From assembly GCF_001644025.1 (NCBI RefSeq), contig NZ_LUUK01000044.1:1-49280 (forward strand): a stretch of DNA of 49,280 nucleotides, read 5' to 3'. Position 1 is the first letter of the stretch. Each line of letters opens with the position of its first letter. A model generated the notes under the pieces. That model did no database searches. It was not told the origin of the DNA and worked only from the letters and a program-made list of their open reading frames with translations. Below are positions 1-9,055 of this stretch, piece after piece. This stretch comes from Methylomonas koyamae (GTDB lineage: Bacteria > Pseudomonadota > Gammaproteobacteria > Methylococcales > Methylomonadaceae). The translations under genes and the position numbers were made by a program.

Positions 1-1237
1 CCATCATTTCGACCGCGATGATGGCATCGTCCACTAGCAAGCCGAGCGCCAAAATCAACGCGCCCAACGAAATCTTATGCAAACCGACGCCGAACAAATG
101 CATGAGCCAAAAGGTGATCGCCAATACCACCGGTATGCTAATGGCCACGACGATGCCGGTACGTAATCCCAGCGACATCAAGCTAACCGCCAACACGATC
201 ACGACCGCTTCCGCCAGCGATTTGACGAATTCGTTGACCGATCGCTGCACGGCTTTAGGTTGAGACGAAACCGGATGCAGTTCCAGACCGACCGGCAACT
301 GGCTTTGAATTTGGGTGACCGCGGCGTCCAGAGCCTTGCCCAGCCGAATGATGTCGCCGCCGTCACGCATGGCGACACCGAGCAATAAGGATTCTTGACC
401 GTTAAAACGCACCTTGTCCTTGGGCGGATCTTCGTAGCCCCTGCCGACTGTCGCGACATCGCCGAGGCGAAATTCTTGATTGTTAACCCGGAGTCTCACA
501 TCCCGCAAGGCCTCCAACTGGTCGTAGCGACCGGATACGGCGATCCGGACATGCTCGTCGGGCGAGTCGAAACTGCCGCTGCCGGTGACCAGATTTTGGG
601 CCTGTAGGGTCTGCAGCATGCTGACCACATCGATACCCATCGTCGCCAACTTGGCATTCGACAAATCGACGTAGATACGCTGTTTTTGCTCGCCGAAAAA
701 ATCCACCTTGACGACGTCCGGCACCCGCAACAATTCGGCGCGTACCGTTTCGGCGTGCCGTTTCAATTCGGCGTAATCGTAACCCGGCCCGGTCAAGGCA
801 TATAAATTGCCGTAGACATCGCCGAATTCGTCGTTAAAGGTTGGCCCTTCGACGCCGTCGGGCAGGGTATAGCGAATATCGCCGACTTTTTTCCGCGCCT
901 GATAAAAAATATTGGGGACTTCGCTGGGCGGCGTCGAATCAAGGGCCGACAGAAATATCAACGATTCGCCGGCTCGCGAGTAGCTGCGCAAGGTATCCAG
1001 CCACGGCACTTCCTGGAGTTTTTTCTCGAGTTTATCGGTGACCTGCCGCTCGACCTCTTCCGCGCTAGCTCCAGGCCAACCGGTTCTTATCACCATGATC
1101 TTGAACGTAAACGGCGGGTCCTCGGATTGCCCCAGCTTGGTATAAGACGCCATCCCGACCAACGTCATTACCAGCATCGCGTACAGTACCAGCGCCGGGT
1201 GGCGCAAGGCCCACTCGGACAGGTTGAATCCCTTCAT
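1..1237 (-). CDS. RND efflux transporter permease subunit (HAE1/AcrB-like), N-terminal part
   Basis: Inner-membrane proton-driven pump subunit, probably exporting amphiphilic compounds through a tripartite complex. The visible 412 residues begin MKGFNLSEWALRHP, followed by a first membrane helix, the porter motif SEDPPFTFKIMVIRTGWPGA and a long periplasmic porter region. A membrane block then contains GLLVDDAIIAVEMM, which holds the paired aspartates (DD) typical of hydrophobe/amphiphile RND pumps rather than metal pumps. The gene runs off the left edge, so the C-terminal ~60 percent is missing. The ATG overlaps the stop of the upstream adaptor gene by ATGA, so the two are translationally coupled. 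Family assignment is firm; the substrate is unknown. No outer-membrane channel gene is visible upstream, so the pump may use a TolC-type channel encoded elsewhere. Confidence 0.9.
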   Translation of the reverse strand, partial: MKGFNLSEWALRHPALVLYAMLVMTLVGMASYTKLGQSEDPPFTFKIMVIRTGWPGASAEEVERQVTDKLEKKLQEVPWLDTLRSYSRAGESLIFLSALDSTPPSEVPNIFYQARKKVGDIRYTLPDGVEGPTFNDEFGDVYGNLYALTGPGYDYAELKRHAETVRAELLRVPDVVKVDFFGEQKQRIYVDLSNAKLATMGIDVVSMLQTLQAQNLVTGSGSFDSPDEHVRIAVSGRYDQLEALRDVRLRVNNQEFRLGDVATVGRGYEDPPKDKVRFNGQESLLLGVAMRDGGDIIRLGKALDAAVTQIQSQLPVGLELHPVSSQPKAVQRSVNEFVKSLAEAVVIVLAVSLMSLGLRTGIVVAISIPVVLAITFWLMHLFGVGLHKISLGALILALGLLVDDAIIAVEMM

Positions 1238-2304
1238 GGCCGACTCCGCGACGGCACCGCTCTGACGATCTGGCCCGGCACCAAGGTCTGAACACCCGCC
1301 GCGACGACTTGCTCCCCACTTTGCAAACCCTCTAGGATCAGTACGCCATCCTCGCGGTAATCGCCGGCCCGCACCGGTCTGGGCCGCACTTCGCCATTGG
1401 CTGGATTGACGACCCAAACCACCGTCCGTCCGTCCCGCTCGGTCAACGCCGGCGTCGGCAGCAAATAGGCGGCGGTATCTTGCCGATAAAAGCGCACCCC
1501 GGCCGTCATGCCCAAGCGTACCGCCGCATCGGGATTCTGAAGCGCCACCCGCACCTGGAAGGTGCGGGTGGCGCTATCGGCGGCCGGCGCCACCTCCCTG
1601 ACCCGGCCCTGATACGTCACCCCCGGATACGCCCATAAGCGGACTTCAGCCGGCGTATCGACCGCAATTCCAGCCATCCGCGACTCGGGTACCGCGATCG
1701 CTACCTCCTTGGCTTCGGCCACCGCGATCCGAACGATGGGTTCGCCAGCCGCGACAACCTGCCCCGGCTCGGCGCGGATCTCGGTCACCACGCCGTCGCG
1801 TTCGGCCAATAGATGAGTATAGCGCGACTGATTGCCGGTCACGGCGGCCTGAGCGCGTGCCTGCTTGGCGCGGGCGGCGGCGGCCTTGTACTGGGCTTCC
1901 TGAATATCCAGGGCCTGATTGGAGATAAACTTGCGGGCGTACAATTGCCGCTGCCGGTCCAATTCGGCCTGCGCCAGCGCCAGATCGGCTTCGGCGGCCC
2001 GCACTTCGGCCTGGGCGGCCTGAGTGGACAAGCCGGTATCGACCGCATCCAACTTCGCCAACATCTGACCGGCCACGACCACGGCGCCGACGTCGACGTT
2101 GCGTTCGATAATCTTGCCGGCGATCCTGAAACCCTGCACACTTTCGTATCGCGAACGAACCTCGCCGACCAGCGTGGTCGGCGCTTCGGCAGTGCGTTCC
2201 CCCACCGTCGTCACCAATGCCGGCCTGGGCGGCGGCGGCGGCGGCACCGGTTGCTCGCAGCCGATCAACATCAGCAGCGGCAACATCGCAAACAAAAACT
2301 TCAT
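1234..2304 (-). CDS. RND efflux periplasmic adaptor lipoprotein (membrane fusion protein)
   Basis: Links the inner-membrane pump encoded directly downstream to an outer-membrane channel. The 356-residue product starts MKFLFAMLPLLMLIGC, a lipoprotein signal whose lipobox LIGC puts the lipidated cysteine at residue 16. A proline-rich linker (PVPPPPPPRP) follows. The lipoyl half-motifs are near residues 55-80 and 150-180, flanking an alpha-helical hairpin rich in A, Q and E (roughly 85-150), and a beta-barrel and membrane-proximal domain ends in VVAAGVQTLVPGQIVRAV. The start is supported by GAGGAA about six bases upstream; longer in-frame extensions lack a signal peptide. It overlaps the permease by ATGA. 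HlyD/AcrA-family membership is clear; substrate not determinable. Confidence 0.9.
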   Translation of the reverse strand: MKFLFAMLPLLMLIGCEQPVPPPPPPRPALVTTVGERTAEAPTTLVGEVRSRYESVQGFRIAGKIIERNVDVGAVVVAGQMLAKLDAVDTGLSTQAAQAEVRAAEADLALAQAELDRQRQLYARKFISNQALDIQEAQYKAAAARAKQARAQAAVTGNQSRYTHLLAERDGVVTEIRAEPGQVVAAGEPIVRIAVAEAKEVAIAVPESRMAGIAVDTPAEVRLWAYPGVTYQGRVREVAPAADSATRTFQVRVALQNPDAAVRLGMTAGVRFYRQDTAAYLLPTPALTERDGRTVVWVVNPANGEVRPRPVRAGDYREDGVLILEGLQSGEQVVAAGVQTLVPGQIVRAVPSRSRP

Positions 2305-2348
2305 TGAATTTCCTCGAGAGGTGAAATGGCGTTGGACGGGATACGGCT

Positions 2349-3275
2349 TCAAGCGGAAGCGGCCATGGCCTGCAAGATGGTTTCCAGCGGCACCAACGAA
2401 ATTTCGGCGCTGAACAACAAGGCGTTGTCCGCGCGAAACAGCCCGTAACATTCGTAATCCAGCGGCGTGGCGCGCAGATCGCCGAAATCGTGTTCGGCGC
2501 AATTGGCGGCCGGTTTGATCAGAATATGTAAAGCGTCGTTACTGCGTAATTCGGCCAACAGCCGCCGGTCGATGCTGATTTTGTGAGAGGTGTACACCAT
2601 CGGATTACGCTCGAAGTCGTGCTGCCATTTCAACGCTTTTTCCAATAAGGCACTGGACAACAGCGCGCAAGGAAACAACTCCGGAAAGCCGACGACATCC
2701 TGAATTTCGTCGATGTATTCCGATTGATCCCGCAATGAGCCGCACAGAAAATTCTTGGCATTGCTGTTCATCATGAACTTGCGTTTCAGGAAATAGCCGT
2801 TCGGCAGAAAGCAGCGATCCGGCTGGATCCGCATCTCGCCGATGCCTAGCAAATCCGGCTTGCCCGTCACCAACGGCCGGGCGGTTTCCTTTTTAAAGCC
2901 CATCAACGCCAGGCCGCCATCGGCCTTGACCGCGATCCGGTTGCTCAGTACCGGCTCGGGTTCGAGTTTGAATTGCGACTGTTTGATCTCGACCGCCACG
3001 TGTTGACCCGGCTTGACCGCGTTGGCGAAGGTAAACTGGTAATTGCTGAAATGCAGACCGTGCTCGGCAATCAACCGCTCTTCACCCAGCTTGCGGCGGA
3101 AATCCGCCACTTTGCCCTCGACCAGCGATTCCAACTGAAACCCCATCACGATCGGACCGGCGAACGGATTCCGATTGATCCGACCCCACTTCTTACTGTC
3201 GTGAAACAGGTTGAAGTCGTCGGTGGAGTTGCGGGCGACGTCGATATGCAGCTTGCTGAAAATTTCCGAATTCAT
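2349..3275 (-). CDS. Double-hotdog protein with MaoC-like hydratase motif
   Basis: A 308-residue cytosolic protein with no signal peptide. Residues about 18-24 read DDFNLFH, which matches the D-x-N-P-x-H catalytic motif of MaoC/R-hydratases except that Pro is Leu, followed by FAGPIVMGFQLESL as in the MaoC N-terminal helix. The first half (to about 155) therefore looks like a hotdog fold keeping the Asp/His pair. The second half (FPELFPCALLSSALLEKAL onward) looks like a second hotdog without the motif. The start ATG has AAGGA six bases upstream. It lies 44 bases upstream of the efflux adaptor on the same strand and 228 bases downstream of the cyclase gene. Acyl-CoA or acyl-ACP hydration is a family-based guess; the substrate and its link to the efflux pump are unknown. 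Confidence 0.6.
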   Translation of the reverse strand: MNSEIFSKLHIDVARNSTDDFNLFHDSKKWGRINRNPFAGPIVMGFQLESLVEGKVADFRRKLGEERLIAEHGLHFSNYQFTFANAVKPGQHVAVEIKQSQFKLEPEPVLSNRIAVKADGGLALMGFKKETARPLVTGKPDLLGIGEMRIQPDRCFLPNGYFLKRKFMMNSNAKNFLCGSLRDQSEYIDEIQDVVGFPELFPCALLSSALLEKALKWQHDFERNPMVYTSHKISIDRRLLAELRSNDALHILIKPAANCAEHDFGDLRATPLDYECYGLFRADNALLFSAEISLVPLETILQAMAASA

Positions 3276-3503
3276 GACATCCTTGGGTTCGAGTTGGCAA
3301 CGATGACTAAGCGCCGACATGCTAGCACCGATCACATCGCCGGAAAATTGGCCGGAATTGTCGCCGATCAAATCGCCGGCACGATTCCGCTAGTCGCGAT
3401 CCATGGCATCGGTACGTGCGAAATCCGCGATAAGGGTACCGACGCAAGTCAAGTCGGACAGGGTAAGTTTAGCGCGAGACGCGACTCTCGTTTGTCGTTG
3501 CCG

Positions 3504-5417
3504 TTATTCCTCGAGGCAGCACACCTTGTTACGCCCGGTTTGCTTGGCTTGGTATAGCGCTTGGTCCGCCAGATTCAGCAAGGTATCGATGTTGACGCTG
3601 GATTCGCGCAACGTAGCGATACCGATGGACACGGTGAACCGTAACGGCAACCCCGACGCCAGCGCAATTTTGCTGGCGACGACGATGACCCGCAAGCGGT
3701 CGGCCACTTCGACCGCTTTTTGCAAACCGGTTTCAGGCAACAACACCGCAAATTCCTCGCCGCCCAAGCGGCCGGGAATGTCGATTTCGCGGAGCGTCTC
3801 GATGAAGATTTGCCCCATTTTCTGCAAAACCCTATCCCCGATCGCGTGGCCGTAAGTATCGTTAATGGCCTTGAAGCGATCGATATCCAGCATCAACACC
3901 GACAAGTGGTTGCCGTAACGCTGTACCCTGGCCAGTTCCAGTTCGGCCTGCTCCATGAAGTACCGCCGATTGGCGATACCGGTCAGATAATCCAGATGAG
4001 CCTGTCGTTCCAATTGTTCCAGCAAATGTCGGCGATCGGTGATGTCCTGTACTTGCGACACGAAGTACAAAATCCGGTCTTCGCCGTCCCGAACCGCCGA
4101 AACGCTCAGCAAAATCCAAATCAGCCGGCCGTCCTTATGAAAATAACGTTTTTCCATCTGATAGCCGGTACCGTCACCGTCCAACAGCGCTTGAACTTGA
4201 CTCAAATCGGTTTGTAAATCGTCGGGATGGGTGATGTCTTGAAAAGTCAGACCCAGCAATTCCGCCTCGCTGTAACCGACGATCTTGCACAACGCGGCGT
4301 TGACTTGCATGAAACGGCCATCCGGTAAAACCAACGCCATGCCGATGGCGGCGGCGTCGAAGGTGGAGCGGAAGCGGGCATCCAGTTCCTGACGCACGGT
4401 TTCGCGCTCGCGAAGTTCGGTCACATCGTCGTAAATAGCCACCAATTCGCCGCTGGGCAATTGGTAAACGTAGTTGTCGCGCCAGCCGTCGACTCGTCCG
4501 TCCCGGTAATGCGCGGACGGAAACGCCTCGGCCCGACCCGTCGCGGCGACCCGGCGCAATACCGCCGCCAAACCGAATTCGGCGGCACCTGGAAACACCT
4601 GACTCAACGGGCGGCCTATCACTTGGTCACGCTGAATCTTGTCAATTGCCTCGGCCGCTTTATTAAAGGCCAGAAACACGAAATCGCTGGCTTCGGCGTC
4701 AATCGGCAAATACACGGCAACACCGCTGCTCATGTTTTCGAATAAGGCCTGCAAGCGCGCCTCGCTATCCGTCAATGCCTGCTTCTCGCGCTGCAACTGA
4801 CTATTGCGTTCGTGCAACTCCAGGGTACGTTCCTCGACTTTTTCAGCCAGCCGCTGACTTAACGTCACTAATTCCTCGGCGGTCTGCCGCTGGCGCAAGC
4901 GATCCAGTCCGTATGCGCCGAGAATTTGCGCCAGATCGGCGTACATGCGGGTGATTTTCTCCAAACGCTCTCGAGGCACCACCGGAATCTTGGCGATGGC
5001 ACGCAAATACGCTTCTTCATCGAATTTCAGATTCTGTGCTCGCTCCCGGAAATAATCGGAGTCGGGCGGCTCGGTAAAACACTGGCCGGTAAAAATATTC
5101 GCGACATGATAACCGTCGACGATAATCGGCATCGCACAGTCCACCAAACCGTTCAGGCAAGCGTAAATCGCAAACGCCTCTCCCTTCAGCAAACTGGCGG
5201 CCAATACCGTATCGCTGTCCAAACAATTGCCGCGAGTGCGGGGATCGACGCGATGATAGAGCGCGCAGGCTTCTTGCCAACCGGAGTGGGTGATAACGAC
5301 GCCGTCGGTATCGATGACGGCGTTGGCGATGCCAATCAGCTCGCATAACCCGTCCATCAATGTCTGCAAACTCGCGACATCGACAAGATCGGCAAATTTT
5401 AGATTGGCAACGGCCAT
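3504..5417 (-). CDS. PocR-PAS-PAS-GGDEF diguanylate cyclase
   Basis: Predicted cytosolic enzyme making cyclic di-GMP from two GTP. The 637 residues show, in order, a PocR ligand-binding domain (about 5-175, with several cysteines including TRGNC and IYACLNGLVDCAMPI), a short coiled coil (about 178-220), a PAS domain (about 220-335), an S-box PAS (about 345-462) and a GGDEF domain (about 475-637). The active-site motif GGEEF is intact at 552-556. An allosteric inhibitory site RxxD (REID, 543-546) sits five residues before it, so product inhibition is expected. No membrane segment is present. PocR domains are known to bind small organic ligands such as 1,2-propanediol, so a metabolite or redox cue is likely; which one is not visible. 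It is a single-gene unit, with a terminator upstream closing the preceding operon. Confidence 0.92.
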   Translation of the reverse strand: MAVANLKFADLVDVASLQTLMDGLCELIGIANAVIDTDGVVITHSGWQEACALYHRVDPRTRGNCLDSDTVLAASLLKGEAFAIYACLNGLVDCAMPIIVDGYHVANIFTGQCFTEPPDSDYFRERAQNLKFDEEAYLRAIAKIPVVPRERLEKITRMYADLAQILGAYGLDRLRQRQTAEELVTLSQRLAEKVEERTLELHERNSQLQREKQALTDSEARLQALFENMSSGVAVYLPIDAEASDFVFLAFNKAAEAIDKIQRDQVIGRPLSQVFPGAAEFGLAAVLRRVAATGRAEAFPSAHYRDGRVDGWRDNYVYQLPSGELVAIYDDVTELRERETVRQELDARFRSTFDAAAIGMALVLPDGRFMQVNAALCKIVGYSEAELLGLTFQDITHPDDLQTDLSQVQALLDGDGTGYQMEKRYFHKDGRLIWILLSVSAVRDGEDRILYFVSQVQDITDRRHLLEQLERQAHLDYLTGIANRRYFMEQAELELARVQRYGNHLSVLMLDIDRFKAINDTYGHAIGDRVLQKMGQIFIETLREIDIPGRLGGEEFAVLLPETGLQKAVEVADRLRVIVVASKIALASGLPLRFTVSIGIATLRESSVNIDTLLNLADQALYQAKQTGRNKVCCLEE

Positions 5418-5507
5418 GGCAAAGCACCAGGAGTCGTGGATTCAGACCGAGACCAATGCTGCGCGCGGTCCGGGGCGGAGTATCTTACTCCCGCGGTGAC
5501 GCCAAAG

Positions 5508-5535
5508 AAAAAAAATCGCCCGGCGGGAACCGGAC
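5508..5535 (-). terminator. Rho-independent terminator of the rph-rdgB-globin operon
   Basis: Read on the minus strand, GTCCGG pairs with CCGGGC across a six-base loop (one G-T pair) and is followed two bases later by eight T residues. It lies between the globin stop and the start of the diguanylate cyclase gene, so it closes the upstream operon. The stem is short. Confidence 0.55.
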
Positions 5536-5574
5536 CGAATCAGGACAGGGCTTTGGCCGCCGCTCAAGCGAATC

Positions 5575-6108
5575 CTAGGCCACTTTACGGTCATAAACGC
5601 GCCGCCCCAACACGGCATCCCTGACGGATTCCGCCAGCATGGTCAGACGGTAGGTGCCGGCTTCGCTAACCTTAAGCTCGCCCAAGACGGCAGCCAAATG
5701 CGCCATCGCTACGTCGTAATGCGCGTCGTCCGGATGGAATTTCATCAAACACCGATGCGCCGGACATAACAAGTTGTTCGCGCGTGCTTCCTCCGCGCGG
5801 ACGACGTCCGGCAAAGGCACGAAATTCTGACCGGCCGACGTCCTGGACTTGGGACTGTCGCGTCCGAAAGCCACCGCGAAATAAGCATCCAACAGCTTGG
5901 ACGCGTCTAAGTCGCTGGATAAGGCTACGTTCAAATAGGCCTTTAGTGCCTTGGCGTGTTCGGCAACCGGGCGATTGTTGAAAAATCGGTTGATCCGATA
6001 ATCGTCGAGCATCTTTTCGCAAACGCGATCGACGATAGCGCCGACAAGCACGGCGTCGGAGAATTCGGAACGGGCGGAAGGCAGTCCGGAAACCACGGTA
6101 GTTGTCAT
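5575..6108 (-). CDS. Truncated hemoglobin, group 1-like
   Basis: Small heme protein of the 2-over-2 globin family, usually involved in oxygen or nitric-oxide handling. The 177-residue product has the B-helix signature YRINRFFNN, then AKALKAYLNVAL, and after a longer-than-usual loop the F-helix region CPAHRCLMKFHPDDAHYDVAMAH, in which the histidine of AHRCL is the likely proximal heme ligand. The typical ending HLAAVLGELKV follows. At 177 residues it is about 50 longer than minimal group 1 globins, with an extra loop (about 90-125) and a C-terminal tail. The chosen ATG has AGGAGA seven bases upstream. It is the last gene of the rph-rdgB-kinase run, 56 bases after the preceding stop, and may have its own promoter. 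Confidence 0.82.
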   Translation of the reverse strand: MTTTVVSGLPSARSEFSDAVLVGAIVDRVCEKMLDDYRINRFFNNRPVAEHAKALKAYLNVALSSDLDASKLLDAYFAVAFGRDSPKSRTSAGQNFVPLPDVVRAEEARANNLLCPAHRCLMKFHPDDAHYDVAMAHLAAVLGELKVSEAGTYRLTMLAESVRDAVLGRRVYDRKVA

Positions 6109-6164
6109 AATCGTCTCCTGGCGGATTGTTGACATAAACCAGTGTTCCCGCGCCTTGCGGATTG

Positions 6165-7226
6165 TCAAACCGTCCCGCGACGCGCTTTCGAAATGCTGCT
6201 TTCCAACGCCGCGCGCTGCTCGGCGATGCTGTCGCACAGCCGAAACTGCGCTAGGGCGCGCCGCAAGTTGTGCAACGGATCGCTCACCTTGAAATAGCGA
6301 CTGCCGTCCAGATAATCGCTGAAAAATCGCAAACCCAGCTCGAACGGAATCAACCAGATGGCCGCATACAGGCTTTCGTCGGCGGCGGCATCGATAAGAT
6401 CGCCGCAGACCGTCAAATAACCGCCGAGAACGCGCCTCGCGGTGGACAGATCGAAACGGTCGCCGTCCGTATGACAACAAGAGCGCAAACAATCGCCGAT
6501 GTCGTAGTGCGGCAGGCCGGGTTTGACGGTATCCAGGTCGATCAGGCCGATAATGCTATCGCTACCGGGCCGGAACAGAAAATTATTGAGCTTGGGATCG
6601 CCGTGGATCACTCGCTCGACCAACTCGCCGCGCTGTTTGGCTTGTTCCAGCACCGGAATAGCGGCGGCGTGGCGCTCGATATAAGCAACGCAATCCCGAA
6701 AGTCGGCGTCGGCGGCCACCCGTAACGGCAGCTCGAGGCGTTGCAGATACGTCTCGTAATAGGTCGGCGTAATGTGAAAGCCGGGCAAGGTATCGTGCAG
6801 CGCCTCGCCCGGCAAATCGGCACACAAGCGGTGAAACCGGGCCAGCGCCTCGCCGACGGCCGTGGCTTCGGCCGGACGGCTGAGCGCCTCTCGGCTTTCC
6901 GACGGGCCAAGATACTCCAGGGCTCGCCAGCTAAATCCCTGATCGTCGATCAAAACGTCGCCGCCGTCCGCGCCGATCAACAAGCCCGGCACACGCAATC
7001 CGCCCGCCTCGGCGCGCTTTGCGGCGTAAGCCGCCAAGCGCCGCCAATTGGCCATCACCCAATCGGGCCGAACGAACACTTCGGAATTCAAGCGTTGCAG
7101 CACGAAGCGCCCGACTGCGGTCGCAACCGAGTAAGTATCGTTGATCAGCCCGTTACCGAGCGGCTCGACGGCCAACACCGGCTGCTCGCCTGCAAAATGC
7201 TCGGCGATGCAGCGCGGACTATTCAC
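6165..7226 (-). CDS. APH-fold phosphotransferase (sugar/amino-alcohol kinase-like)
   Basis: A 353-residue cytosolic kinase of the aminoglycoside-phosphotransferase/choline-kinase fold. The catalytic Brenner motif reads [11 protein letters not shown] and the metal-binding motif reads [17 protein letters not shown], the same arrangement as in N-acetylhexosamine 1-kinases, with the N-lobe motif [10 protein letters not shown]. The substrate is therefore probably a sugar or small alcohol, not an antibiotic. The start is taken as GTG overlapping the rdgB stop in GTGA, because the longer in-frame version would run deep into rdgB. Its place in the rph-rdgB operon suggests a housekeeping role. Fold confidence is high; substrate is uncertain. 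Confidence 0.82.
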   Translation of the reverse strand: MNSPRCIAEHFAGEQPVLAVEPLGNGLINDTYSVATAVGRFVLQRLNSEVFVRPDWVMANWRRLAAYAAKRAEAGGLRVPGLLIGADGGDVLIDDQGFSWRALEYLGPSESREALSRPAEATAVGEALARFHRLCADLPGEALHDTLPGFHITPTYYETYLQRLELPLRVAADADFRDCVAYIERHAAAIPVLEQAKQRGELVERVIHGDPKLNNFLFRPGSDSIIGLIDLDTVKPGLPHYDIGDCLRSCCHTDGDRFDLSTARRVLGGYLTVCGDLIDAAADESLYAAIWLIPFELGLRFFSDYLDGSRYFKVSDPLHNLRRALAQFRLCDSIAEQRAALESSISKARRGTV

Positions 7227-7810
7227 AAGCCGCCGAGTTGGCGGCGCAGGTCTTGCAGGGCCTGGCCGCGATGGCTGACGGCATTTTTTTGCTCGGGCGC
7301 CAATTGCGCTGAAGAACTTGCGAAGGTCTCCACCCAAAACAACGGATCGTAGCCAAAGCCGTTGCCGCCGAGCGGTTCGCGTAGGATGCGCCCTTCCCAA
7401 ACGCCCTGGGCGATGATAGGCGTCGGATCGTCGGCATGACGCATGAACACCATTACGCAGACAAAGCGGGCCGTGCGCTGGTGGTCGGGCACAGCCGACA
7501 GAGCATCGAGCAACTTGGCGTTGTTGTCGCTATCCGACGCAGCCGCGCCGGCGTAGCGGGCCGACAGCACACCGGGCGCTCCGCCCAGCGCATCGACGAC
7601 CAAGCCGGAGTCATCGGCGATGGCCGGCAACCCGCAATGCCGCGCGGCATTGCGCGCCTTGATGATGGCATTTTCGACGAAGGTCGAACCGGTTTCCTCC
7701 GGCTCGACGACCTGAAATTGCGATTGCGGCAGAATCAAATCGTTTTGCAAAATCGCCTGAATTTCCCGAATCTTGCCGGCATTACCACTGGCCAGCACGA
7801 TGGAACTCAT
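7223..7810 (-). CDS. rdgB: RdgB/HAM1 non-canonical purine NTP pyrophosphatase
   Basis: Hydrolyses ITP, dITP and XTP to monophosphate and pyrophosphate, cleaning the nucleotide pool. The 195 residues match the usual length of about 197. Diagnostic segments are [14 protein letters not shown] at the N-terminus, the metal and substrate loop [24 protein letters not shown], and GFGYDPLFW followed by SHRGQAL near the C-terminus. It overlaps rph by ATGA upstream and the kinase gene by GTGA downstream, so the three are one translationally coupled unit. The rph-rdgB order is common in Gammaproteobacteria. Confidence 0.96.
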   Translation of the reverse strand: MSSIVLASGNAGKIREIQAILQNDLILPQSQFQVVEPEETGSTFVENAIIKARNAARHCGLPAIADDSGLVVDALGGAPGVLSARYAGAAASDSDNNAKLLDALSAVPDHQRTARFVCVMVFMRHADDPTPIIAQGVWEGRILREPLGGNGFGYDPLFWVETFASSSAQLAPEQKNAVSHRGQALQDLRRQLGGL

Positions 7811-8544
7811 GCGGCGGCCGGCGTCTTGGCGGCTTGCAATGCCGCTGCTTGCTTGTCCAGTAACTCGCGTATGCCGAGTTCGGCCAGCTCCAGCATCGCA
7901 TTCAGTTCGTCCTTACGGAACGCATGCCCCTCGGCGGTGCCCTGAATTTCAATGAAAGCACCGGCATCGTTCATCACAACGTTCATGTCGGTTTCGGCCT
8001 GACTATCCTCGGCATAATCCAAATCCAGTACCGGCACGCCGCCGTAGATCCCGACCGAAACCGAGGCCACTTGGCCGTGCAGCGGGTTTTTCTTGATTCG
8101 TTGGGTTTTCAGCATATGTTCGATGGCGATGGACAAGGCCACGAAGCCGCCGGTAATCGACGCGGTGCGCGTGCCGCCGTCGGCCTGCAACACATCGCAA
8201 TCGATGGTGATCGTGTTTTCGCCCAAGGCTTTCAGGTCGATAGCGGCACGCAGCGACCGGCCGATCAGGCGTTGAATTTCCAGGGTACGTCCGCCCTGCT
8301 TGCCACGACCGGCTTCGCGCTCCATCCGGCTGTGCGTGGAACGCGGCAACATACCGTATTCGGCGGTGATCCAGCCCTCGCCCTTGCCCTTCAGAAAGCG
8401 CGGCACGCTAGTGTCGACGCTGGCGGTACACAAGACCCGAGTATCCCCGAACTCTACCAACACAGAGCCTTCGGCATGCTTGGTGTAATTGCAGGTAAAG
8501 CGTATTTCTCTCAGTTGCTCGGGGGTGCGTCCGCTGGGTCTCAT
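7807..8544 (-). CDS. rph: Ribonuclease PH
   Basis: Phosphorolytic 3'-exoribonuclease that trims tRNA precursors. The 245 residues begin [16 protein letters not shown] and contain [36 protein letters not shown] and [19 protein letters not shown], all hallmark RNase PH segments including the Asp residues of the active site. Length is slightly above the E. coli full-length form (238). It is the first gene of its operon and divergent from the DUF2069 gene, with a candidate -10 element TATAAT about 30 bases upstream of the ATG. Confidence 0.97.
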   Translation of the reverse strand: MRPSGRTPEQLREIRFTCNYTKHAEGSVLVEFGDTRVLCTASVDTSVPRFLKGKGEGWITAEYGMLPRSTHSRMEREAGRGKQGGRTLEIQRLIGRSLRAAIDLKALGENTITIDCDVLQADGGTRTASITGGFVALSIAIEHMLKTQRIKKNPLHGQVASVSVGIYGGVPVLDLDYAEDSQAETDMNVVMNDAGAFIEIQGTAEGHAFRKDELNAMLELAELGIRELLDKQAAALQAAKTPAAA

Positions 8545-8573
8545 CTGGATCTGCCTTGTCGTAAAATGGCGGG

Positions 8574-8579
8574 ATTATA
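8574..8579 (-). promoter_or_regulatory. Candidate -10 element for rph operon
   Basis: A perfect TATAAT on the minus strand, about 30 bases upstream of the rph ATG. The hexamer 17 bases further upstream is a poor -35, so only the -10 is supported. Confidence 0.35.
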
Positions 8580-8653
8580 CGCGCTGCTACCGAAGATTTC
8601 TTAGCGCCGCCCGGGCAGCCGAAGGTAGCCGGCCAACATTCCCGAGCCGAGTC

Positions 8654-8662
8654 TGTGATAAT
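8654..8662 (+). promoter_or_regulatory. Candidate extended -10 for DUF2069-hda-panE
   Basis: TGT-GATAAT matches the extended -10 pattern TGn-TATAAT with one mismatch, and would give a transcript start about 30 bases before the DUF2069 ATG. No convincing -35 is present, as expected for an extended -10 promoter. Confidence 0.35.
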
Positions 8663-8699
8663 AGCCGCCTGTCGAATCGCTCAACGCCCTGTCCCGTTC

Positions 8700-9050
8700 A
8701 TGCAACGCATCCATTATTACTACGCCGGCCTGGCCGGATTTTTCGGCCTGTTTTTGTTATTGATGGCCTGGCCCACGCTGCTAGCGCCGCCCAAGCACAT
8801 TCCGACGGCACTGGTATTGTTGGTCAGCGCCGGTCCATTGCTGTTGCCGATGCGCGGCTTGTTAAACCGCGACCTGAAAAGCTGCACCTGGATGAGCTAC
8901 CTGAGTTTGCCGTACTTCGTGCATGGCATTATCGAAGCCTATGTCGATCCGGCTAGCCGGACCTACGCACTGGCCGAGGTCGGCTTCAGCCTGTTACTGT
9001 GTTTCGGCGCGGGGCTTTACGTCTATAAAGCCGAGAAAATCAGAGGCTAG
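8700..9050 (+). CDS. DUF2069 inner-membrane protein
   Basis: A 116-residue protein made almost entirely of four hydrophobic segments: GLAGFFGLFLLLMAWPTLL, ALVLLVSAGPLLLPM, TWMSYLSLPYFVHGII and ALAEVGFSLLLCFGAGLYVY. This is the DUF2069 pattern, a small family of unknown function in Proteobacteria. The start at MQRIHYYYAG places the first helix correctly; longer upstream extensions are not hydrophobic or conserved-looking. It ends five bases before hda, so it is probably co-transcribed with hda and panE. No function can be assigned. Confidence 0.8.
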   Translation: MQRIHYYYAGLAGFFGLFLLLMAWPTLLAPPKHIPTALVLLVSAGPLLLPMRGLLNRDLKSCTWMSYLSLPYFVHGIIEAYVDPASRTYALAEVGFSLLLCFGAGLYVYKAEKIRG

Positions 9051-9055
9051 CCGCG

